A DNA stretch of 5,565 nt from Acidobacteriota bacterium (GTDB lineage Bacteria > Acidobacteriota > Polarisedimenticolia > J045), in contig CP070706.1 of assembly GCA_020350085.1 (NCBI GenBank), forward strand, positions 821,822 to 827,386, given 5' to 3'. Shown here piece by piece: positions 1 to 4,341 of this stretch (position 1 is its first letter; each line of letters starts with the position of its first letter). The translations under genes and the position numbers were made by a program. The notes below the pieces were generated by a model that worked only from the letters and a program-made list of their open reading frames with translations, had not been told where the DNA came from and made no database searches.

Positions 1-6
1 AAATCA

Positions 7-100
7 TGTAGCGACAGGGCTTGCCCTGTCAGACTCGCGCGCAGCGCGAGGACTATCCGGCGCTACGCGCCGGTCTGACAAAGCAAGCCTTGTCGCTACA
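7..100. repeat. Complete nested palindromic repeat element (copy 1)
   Basis: The outer arms 7-34 and 73-100 are inverted repeats of 28 bp with three mismatches (17/90, 25/82, 26/81); the outermost 10 bp (TGTAGCGACA/TGTCGCTACA) match perfectly. Each arm is also a hairpin by itself: 13-30 (GACAGGG/CCCTGTC) and 77-94 (GACAA...TTGTC). The centre holds two more 7-bp hairpins with 3-nt loops: 34-50 (CTCGCGC-GCA-GCGCGAG) and 57-73 (CCGGCGC-TAC-GCGCCGG). The unit can therefore fold as one long cruciform or as four small hairpins. This resembles REP/BIME-type or MITE-like non-coding elements. No transposase or REP-associated transposase (RAYT) is in the window, so the mobility class is unknown. Its position beyond the 3' end of the minus-strand lipoprotein gene would suit an mRNA-end or transcription-blocking role, but no U-tract marks a classical terminator. 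Confidence 0.85.
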
Positions 101-108
101 CGTTTGTG

Positions 109-135
109 CGGCCGACGGGAAAGCGCTGTCGGCCG
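109..135. repeat. Perfect 8-bp inverted repeat between repeat copies
   Basis: CGGCCGAC (109-116) and GTCGGCCG (128-135) are perfect inverted repeats around an 11-nt loop (117-127). The inner bases loosely resemble the GAC...GTC arm hairpins of the neighbouring repeat element, so this may be a decayed arm of another copy. It could also be an independent hairpin. Nothing else is seen between copies 1 and 2. Confidence 0.5.
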
Positions 136-147
136 GTCGTCGTTGGT

Positions 148-223
148 CCCTGTCAGACTCGCGCGCAGCGCGAGAAGTATCCGGTGCCGCGCGCCGGTCG
201 GACAACGCAAGCGTTGTCCCTAC
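148..223. repeat. Second, 5'-truncated copy of the palindromic repeat element
   Basis: Positions 148-174 repeat 24-50 exactly (27 bp, offset 124). The next stretch to 197 also matches copy 1, with substitutions. The inner hairpins are kept: 158-174 is identical to copy 1, and 181-197 (CCGG.../...CCGG) keeps pairing with one G-T wobble. The right arm is a perfect 9-bp hairpin at 200-219 (GGACAACGC-AA-GCGTTGTCC), ending in CCCTAC. The left outer arm is missing before 148, so the copy cannot form the full outer stem. Where copies 1 and 2 differ, several changes preserve pairing, which suggests selection on structure, though two copies are too few to prove it. Confidence 0.8.
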
Positions 224-855
224 GCGCCGGTTTGATGACGCGAGCGTGGTCGCAGAAGGGTGCCGCTGACGACCTGTCGGCTGGTGACTGTTTCTTCGTT
301 GTCGTGCTCGAATCGGAGATCGATCTCGATGGATACCTTGAGACGATCGTCGACGATTCGATAGCTCTCCGCGCCGCGCCCTTGTCCGGTGCCCACGGCA
401 TCCGGCCACGGGGTGGCGTTGATCGTCATCTCGAGAACGAGCAGGAAATCCGGGTCCTGGCGAAACTCGGTCGTGGTGAATCGCGCCTCGACGCCTTCGT
501 CGCAGCGCAGCGTCACCTCGGCCCCTGCGGCCAGCAGACTCTCGGCGCCCGACTGGGGACAGCGTTGCTCCTCGACGAGTCGCGATTGCACATACGAGAC
601 CGTCGGTTGGCCGGCAAAGGTCTCCAGCCTTCCGTCGTCTCGGAACCGAATCGTGGCTTCGGAATCGCTCGCACTCGCCAGTGAACCGTCGAGGAAGACC
701 TCCTGACGAACAGTCCCCACCCATTCCCCCGCAAGCGGATGAGGGGCGGGCCCCGAGCCATCACAGCCGGCCAAGAGCGCGGTTGCCAGCAGGCCGGCGA
801 GCCACTGCCAAGGGTCGATGGGCGCCAATCGACGTACCGAGCACGGAGCGGGCAT
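220..855 (-). CDS. Predicted lipoprotein of unknown function
   Basis: This 211-aa protein has a lipoprotein signal peptide: R8-R9 in the n-region, a hydrophobic stretch from about W18 to A29, then the lipobox L28-A29-G30-C31. It should be lipidated at C31 and anchored to a membrane facing the periplasm. The mature part opens with LAGEWVGTVRQE, a pattern common at the first strand of lipocalin-like or small beta-barrel lipoproteins. It is otherwise rich in alternating beta-like segments (TIRFRDDGRLETF, AEVTLRCDE, LKVSIEIDLRF). C99 and C118 could form a disulfide. I do not recognise the family and assign no function. The ATG at 855 is the earliest in-frame start, because an in-frame TAG lies 9 nt upstream. 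No SD precedes it, and a small ORF ends 4 nt upstream. The last 10 or so residues (from about L201, ...RPRSRHQTGA) and the stop at 222-220 lie in a repeat element, so the C-terminus is probably acquired. Confidence 0.75.
   Translation of the reverse strand: MPAPCSVRRLAPIDPWQWLAGLLATALLAGCDGSGPAPHPLAGEWVGTVRQEVFLDGSLASASDSEATIRFRDDGRLETFAGQPTVSYVQSRLVEEQRCPQSGAESLLAAGAEVTLRCDEGVEARFTTTEFRQDPDFLLVLEMTINATPWPDAVGTGQGRGAESYRIVDDRLKVSIEIDLRFEHDNEETVTSRQVVSGTLLRPRSRHQTGA
221..253. repeat. Degenerate right half of a third repeat copy
   Basis: This stretch aligns without gaps to copy 1 positions 64-96, matching 26 of 33 bases, including TACGCGCCGGT at the start and GTCGC at the end. The arm hairpin is reduced to ACGC-GA-GCGT (238-247). 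It begins on the same TAC that ends copy 2. On the minus strand it supplies the last codons and most of the stop codon of the lipoprotein gene (220-855). Confidence 0.6.
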
Positions 856-879
856 CGATTTATTCTAACGCGAATCGAT
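854..879 (-). promoter_or_regulatory. Inverted repeat over lipoprotein start codon (operator or start-sequestering hairpin)
   Basis: ATCGATT (854-860) and AATCGAT (873-879) form a perfect 7-bp inverted repeat separated by 12 nt. Read on the minus strand, the downstream arm (AATCGAT) includes the first two bases of the lipoprotein ATG, and the TAA of the upstream small ORF sits at the loop/arm boundary. As DNA it could be a dimer-binding operator; as RNA it could hide the start codon. The minus strand also reads TAGAAT (867-862), a -10-like hexamer, with no convincing -35. The repeat is seen directly; its function is inferred. Confidence 0.35.
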
Positions 880-1036
880 CCAAGGGTTGGTTCTCCCCCT
901 CGAGCCGTATGAGCACCGTGCCAGTTTCCGCGGGTAGAATCTCCAGGGTGATTCTGCCCACCGCTCGCGATGAGCTGCGGGCGGGTGAGTCGCAGGCCAA
1001 CGCGTGTAGGGTTCGGGAGCGCGATGCCCCAAGCAC
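860..1036 (-). CDS. Candidate small protein (58 aa) upstream of the lipoprotein gene
   Basis: A GTG at 1036-1034 is preceded by GGAGG (complement of 1043-1047) at 6-nt spacing, a strong SD. The frame runs to TAA at 862-860, only 4 nt before the lipoprotein ATG, as expected for a two-gene unit with coupled translation. The N-terminal half is Ser/Arg/Ala-rich and unremarkable. The C-terminal half (GRITLEILPAETGTVLIRLE) has an alternating hydrophobic pattern typical of beta-strands. About 40 of 58 codons end in G or C. I recognise no family. The frame stays open upstream, with an ATG at 1087 giving 75 aa, but no SD precedes that start and further extension is antisense to the adaptor gene. It could be a chance frame in GC-rich DNA or the remnant of a longer gene. 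Confidence 0.35.
   Translation of the reverse strand: MLGASRSRTLHALACDSPARSSSRAVGRITLEILPAETGTVLIRLEGENQPLDRFALE
936..955. promoter_or_regulatory. Short inverted repeat in the divergent upstream region
   Basis: AGAATC (936-941) and GATTCT (950-955) form a 6-bp inverted repeat with an 8-nt spacer, about 130 nt upstream of the adaptor start. A plus-strand -10-like TAGAAT (935-940) overlaps it, but no matching -35 is visible at a normal distance. It is a weak candidate for a promoter/operator of the export operon. The rest of 856-1085 shows no RNA gene or terminator that I can support. Confidence 0.15.
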
Positions 1037-1073
1037 CAGCGGCCTCCGTGCTCGAGTCGTCGCCGGCCTTGCC

Positions 1074-1079
1074 GGGGAG
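1074..1079 (+). promoter_or_regulatory. Ribosome binding site of the adaptor gene
   Basis: GGGGAG lies 6 nt before the ATG at 1086. It settles the start, because the frame is open back to 681 and a longer N-terminus is otherwise possible. The chosen start also puts a basic residue cluster and a membrane anchor at the very N-terminus. Confidence 0.7.
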
Positions 1080-1085
1080 TCAGTC

Positions 1086-2384
1086 ATGACGAGACGGAAG
1101 AAGTGGCTCCTGATCCTCGTTATCGTGGCCATCGTCATCGGAGCGACCGTCGTGGCGGCTGTGATGTCACGGCGCGATTCTCGTCCGAGCCCGGTCGAGA
1201 CGGCGAAGGTCGAAAGGCGGCAGGTGATCCAGACGGTCCACAGCACCGGCCGCATCCAACCGGTCACGCAGGTCAACATCAGCGCGGACGTCAGCGCCAA
1301 GATCACGCGGCTTCCCGTCGAGGAAGGCGACTGGGTGGAGAAAGGTACTTTTCTGCTCGAGCTCGATCGCGAGCGGTACATCGCGGCCGTCGAGAGCGCG
1401 GAGGCCAATCTCCGCGCGGCCGAGGCCAGCGTGAATCTCGCCTACGAGAACATGCAACGCGCGATCAAGGACCACGAGCGGATCAAAAACCTGTTCGAGC
1501 GCAACCTCGAGTCACCCTCGGCGATGGACCAAGCGTTCGCCACGGCCGAGGTCGAAAAGGCGCGCCACAAGGCCACGCAGGACCAGGCCGAGCAGGCGCG
1601 GGCAGCGCTCAAGCAGGCGAAGGACGATCTGTCCAAAACGCGCATCTACGCACCGATGAGCGGCACCGTCAGCGCTTTGTACAAGGAGGTCGGCGAGATC
1701 GCCCTCGGCTCGCAGTTCCAAGAGGACGTCATCATGGTGATCTCGAATCTCGCCGGCATGGAGGCACAAGTCGATGTCGACGAGAACGACATCGTCGCTG
1801 TCGGCCTCGGCGATCGGGCCACGATCGACGTCGATGCGCTGCCGGACACGGTTCTCGAAGGAGCGGTCACGGAGATCGCCAACACGGCGAAGATCACCGG
1901 GGCGGGCAGTACCGACCAGCGCACCGAGTTCGAGGTCAAGATCGGGATCATCGATCCTGACCAGCAGCTTCGCCCCGGGATGACGGCGACGGCGGACATC
2001 GTTACGGAGGTCAAAGACGACGTCATCGCCGTGCCGATTCAGTGCGTGGCGGTCCGCACGCCGGAGCAGATTCTCGGCGGTGAGGACCCTTCGACCGGAG
2101 GCGCTGGCGAGGCGACGGATCCAGCGGGGAACCCGCCCGAGTTCGTCGTCGACAAGGACGGCTTCGTGACCGTCGTGTGGGTTGTTGAGAACGGACGCGT
2201 GTGGGCGAAACCGGTCAAAACGGGCATTCAGAGCGAGGAGCACATCGAGATCGTCGAAGGCCTCGAGGAAGACGAGGTGATCGTCGTCGGCAGCTACCGC
2301 GCCATCAGCCGCGACCTCAGGCACGGGGCGATGGTCGAGGAGAGCCGATCACGAGACCGCGACGCACCTGCCGCCAGCGGCTGA
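1086..2384 (+). CDS. MacA-like periplasmic adaptor (membrane fusion protein, HlyD/RND-MFP family)
   Basis: This 432-aa protein would bridge an inner-membrane ABC exporter to a TolC-type outer-membrane channel. Domains in order: basic N-terminus (MTRRKK) and one membrane anchor at about 7-27, with no lipobox; first lipoyl half-motif about 50-94 (HSTGRIQPV...LPVEEGDWVEKGTFLLELD); an alpha-hairpin coiled coil about 97-183, rich in Ala, Glu and Lys; second lipoyl half about 186-208 (RIYAPMSGTVSALYKEVGE); beta-barrel about 222-307, ending in the family-typical LRPGMTATADIV (295-306); and a membrane-proximal domain to about 415 (VPIQCVAVR, VKTGIQ, GLEEDEVIVVGSYRAIS). Residues 325-357 form a Gly/Pro/Asp-rich, probably disordered insert. 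C320 is the only cysteine. At 432 aa it is longer than E. coli MacA (about 370), mainly through the insert and C-terminal tail. It is first in an operon with an ATPase and two permeases, which identifies it as the exporter's adaptor. Substrate is unknown. Confidence 0.95.
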   Translation: MTRRKKWLLILVIVAIVIGATVVAAVMSRRDSRPSPVETAKVERRQVIQTVHSTGRIQPVTQVNISADVSAKITRLPVEEGDWVEKGTFLLELDRERYIAAVESAEANLRAAEASVNLAYENMQRAIKDHERIKNLFERNLESPSAMDQAFATAEVEKARHKATQDQAEQARAALKQAKDDLSKTRIYAPMSGTVSALYKEVGEIALGSQFQEDVIMVISNLAGMEAQVDVDENDIVAVGLGDRATIDVDALPDTVLEGAVTEIANTAKITGAGSTDQRTEFEVKIGIIDPDQQLRPGMTATADIVTEVKDDVIAVPIQCVAVRTPEQILGGEDPSTGGAGEATDPAGNPPEFVVDKDGFVTVVWVVENGRVWAKPVKTGIQSEEHIEIVEGLEEDEVIVVGSYRAISRDLRHGAMVEESRSRDRDAPAASG

Positions 2385-2397
2385 TCGGATCGGAGTC

Positions 2398-3099
2398 ATG
2401 GCGCTCGAGCTGCAGGAAGTGACCAAGACGTACGGCAGCGGTGCCGCCGAGGTGCCCGCCTTGCGCGGCGTTTCGCTACAGATCCGATCAAACGAGTACG
2501 TCGCGATCATGGGCCCGTCCGGGTCGGGCAAATCGACGATGATGAACATCATCGGCTGTCTCGACGTGCCGACGACGGGGCGTTACGTCCTCGACGGCGA
2601 GGACGTCAGCGATCTTTCGGAGAGCCGGCTCGCGAGGATTCGTAACGAGAAGATCGGGTTCGTGTTTCAGACCTTCAATCTGCTCCCGCGCGCGGACATC
2701 TTTCACAATGTCGAGCTGCCACTGATCTACGCCGGAATGCGTCCCGGCAAGCGCCGAAGCTTGGCCCGGGAAGCGCTGGAGAGAGTCGGGCTCGGCGATC
2801 GGTTGCGTGCGCGCCCGAATCAGCTCTCGGGCGGTGAGCGCCAGCGCGTGGCGATCGCCAGGGCGCTCGTTTCCCAACCGTCGATTCTTCTGGCTGACGA
2901 GCCGACCGGAAACCTCGACACCGTGACGGGGGGAGAGATCATGAGCCTGCTCGATCGGCTGTTCGAACAGGGTCACACCGTCGTTCTCGTCACGCACGAG
3001 GCGGAGATCGCGCGCCACGCTCACCGCATCGTGCGGTTGCGAGACGGCTTGATCGAGAGCGACGAGCGGCAGAGCGAGCCGAAAAGAGGTCTGGCGTGA
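2398..3099 (+). CDS. ABC exporter ATP-binding protein, MacB/LolD family
   Basis: This 233-aa cytoplasmic nucleotide-binding subunit has every ABC motif intact: Walker A G39-PSGSGKS-T47, Q-loop Q91 (FVFQTFNLL), signature L143-SGGERQ, Walker B I163-LLADEP with catalytic E168, D-loop G171-NLD, and switch H200 (LVTHE). The FQTFNLLPR and VELPLIYAG segments are typical of the MacB/LolD/FtsE group that pairs with FtsX-domain permeases. ATP binding and hydrolysis would drive conformational change passed to the periplasm (mechanotransmission) rather than classical substrate transport through the membrane. Unlike E. coli MacB, the ATPase is a separate polypeptide, as in LolCDE or YknXYZ. It starts 13 nt after the adaptor stop; a GGAG is present but only 2 nt from the ATG, so coupling to the upstream gene may help. 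Its TGA overlaps the GTG start of the next gene. Confidence 0.96.
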   Translation: MALELQEVTKTYGSGAAEVPALRGVSLQIRSNEYVAIMGPSGSGKSTMMNIIGCLDVPTTGRYVLDGEDVSDLSESRLARIRNEKIGFVFQTFNLLPRADIFHNVELPLIYAGMRPGKRRSLAREALERVGLGDRLRARPNQLSGGERQRVAIARALVSQPSILLADEPTGNLDTVTGGEIMSLLDRLFEQGHTVVLVTHEAEIARHAHRIVRLRDGLIESDERQSEPKRGLA

Positions 3100-4331
3100 G
3101 GATCGTCCAGCAGATGATCGAGTCCGTGCGCCGGGCCGGCGCGGCGATCGTCGCGAACAAGCTGCGCGGCGGGCTAACGACGCTCGGGATCGTCATCGGT
3201 GTCGTGGCGGTCGACACGACGATGACGGCCGTCAACGGGCTCGCCAACAACTTCGCACGCAGCGTGGCGGTTCTCGGATCCGACGTACTCTACGTCTCGC
3301 GCATGCCCTGGGTCTTCCAGGGGACGTTCTTCACATTTCGCAACCGGCCACCGCTAACGGTCGACGAGGCGGAAGAGCTCGAGCGGCGGGTCGAAAGCGC
3401 CGTGGCAGTGAACCCCACGGCGCACACGTTCAAAGACATCAAGTTTCGCTCGACGGTGCTGGAGAACATGGACATCGTCGGCACCACCGACCGCCACATG
3501 CTGGTCTCGAGCGCGGTGCCCGAGCTGGGCCGCTTCCTGACCGCTCCCGAGGTGCGCTATCGCAAGTTCGTCTGCGTGATCGGGTCGGACATCCGGGATC
3601 GACTGTTCGAGGACATCGACCCGATCAACAAGACGATCAAGATCGGCCGCTTTTCTTACCGCGTAATCGGCGTGATGGAGAAGCAGGGCGGTGCCGGTAT
3701 GATCGGCGGACCGAACTTCGATGCGATGATCTACATCCCGATCCACACGATGATCAAGGCTTACGGGGGAGAAAGACGGGACTTCGACATCGCCGTCAGA
3801 GCGCGATCGCAACAAGCGCTCGAAGACCTCCGCTACCAGGTCATCGGCGAGATGCGCAAGATCCGGCGGCTGTCGCCCGCCGAAGAAGACAACTTCACCA
3901 TCAATCAGATGGACACCCTGGTCGGCATGTTCAACAACGTAATGGGAGTGGTGCTGTTGATCGGCATGTTGATCACTGGCATCGCGCTGTTCGTCGGTGG
4001 GGTCGGGGTGATGAACATCATGTTCGTCTCCGTGACGGAACGGACGCGCGAGATCGGCATCCGTAAGGCGCTCGGAGCGCAGCGCAGCACGATTCTCGTG
4101 CAGTATCTGTGCGAGTCGGCAGCGATCTGCCTGTTCGGCGGGCTGCTCGGGCTGTTGATCGCTTTGGGTGTCACCGAGCTGATCGATCGCCTGCTGCTTC
4201 CGGCGAGCATCTCGCCGCCGATCGTCGCGATCGCGATCGTCGTCTCGATCGGAGTGGGCGTCGTCGCCGGGCTGATCCCGGCGGTGCGCGCGGCGCGCCT
4301 CAACCCGATCGAGGCGCTGCGCTACGAGTGA
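3096..4331 (+). CDS. MacB-like ABC exporter permease 1 (FtsX domain)
   Basis: This 411-aa protein has the MacB permease layout: TM1 about 27-48, a large periplasmic domain about 50-278 (MacB_PCD type), then TM2 about 282-310, TM3 about 335-362 and TM4 about 375-398. The conserved segment after TM2 (VGVMNIMFVSVTERTREIG, then IRKALGA, 303-328) and the C-terminal RLNPIEALRYE are hallmarks of the family. The start is GTG, overlapping the ATPase stop as GTGA, with AGAGGT (3085-3090) 5 nt upstream. TM1 reads GVVAVDTTMTAV, so an Asp (D40) sits where MacB proteins usually have a hydrophobic or small residue. Having no ATPase of its own, it must use the ATPase encoded just upstream. It is paralogous to the next gene, and the two probably form a heterodimer, though two separate homodimers cannot be excluded. 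Confidence 0.95.
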   Translation: MRIVQQMIESVRRAGAAIVANKLRGGLTTLGIVIGVVAVDTTMTAVNGLANNFARSVAVLGSDVLYVSRMPWVFQGTFFTFRNRPPLTVDEAEELERRVESAVAVNPTAHTFKDIKFRSTVLENMDIVGTTDRHMLVSSAVPELGRFLTAPEVRYRKFVCVIGSDIRDRLFEDIDPINKTIKIGRFSYRVIGVMEKQGGAGMIGGPNFDAMIYIPIHTMIKAYGGERRDFDIAVRARSQQALEDLRYQVIGEMRKIRRLSPAEEDNFTINQMDTLVGMFNNVMGVVLLIGMLITGIALFVGGVGVMNIMFVSVTERTREIGIRKALGAQRSTILVQYLCESAAICLFGGLLGLLIALGVTELIDRLLLPASISPPIVAIAIVVSIGVGVVAGLIPAVRAARLNPIEALRYE

Positions 4332-4336
4332 GGAGG
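4331..4336 (+). promoter_or_regulatory. Consensus ribosome binding site of permease 2
   Basis: A perfect AGGAGG begins on the last base of the preceding TGA (4329-4331) and lies 5 nt before the ATG at 4342. It fixes the start of the second permease and shows strong initiation within the operon. Confidence 0.85.
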
Positions 4337-4341
4337 CCGAG

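Noticed and set aside
7..100. Rho-independent terminator
   Set aside because: Stems are strong, but no T-tract follows on either strand. A terminating role remains possible but is not shown.
7..253. CRISPR array
   Set aside because: Repeats are long nested palindromes with irregular spacing and truncated copies. There are no uniform spacers and no cas genes.
106..684. 192-aa plus-strand open frame across the repeats and lipoprotein
   Set aside because: It starts in repeat DNA and runs antisense to the lipoprotein gene, which has a clear signal peptide and lipobox. No SD or domain supports it.
53..724. 223-aa minus-strand frame overlapping the lipoprotein
   Set aside because: It is out of frame with the lipoprotein, Arg-rich, and runs through the repeats.
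681..1085. 135-codon N-terminal extension of the adaptor frame
   Set aside because: The frame is open by chance in GC-rich DNA. The extension overlaps the lipoprotein gene antisense, is low-complexity Arg/Ser/Ala/Pro, and would bury the membrane anchor internally. GGGGAG and ATG at 1086 give a normal adaptor N-terminus.
1083..1090. GTCATGAC palindrome giving ATG on both strands at the adaptor start
   Set aside because: An 8-bp palindrome at a start codon is likely by chance. The minus-strand ATG has no SD, and the GTG at 1036 is the better small-ORF start.
1512..2324. 270-aa minus-strand open frame
   Set aside because: It is antisense to the adaptor gene, with Asp/Arg/Leu/Val-rich composition typical of a reverse-frame shadow and no recognisable domain.
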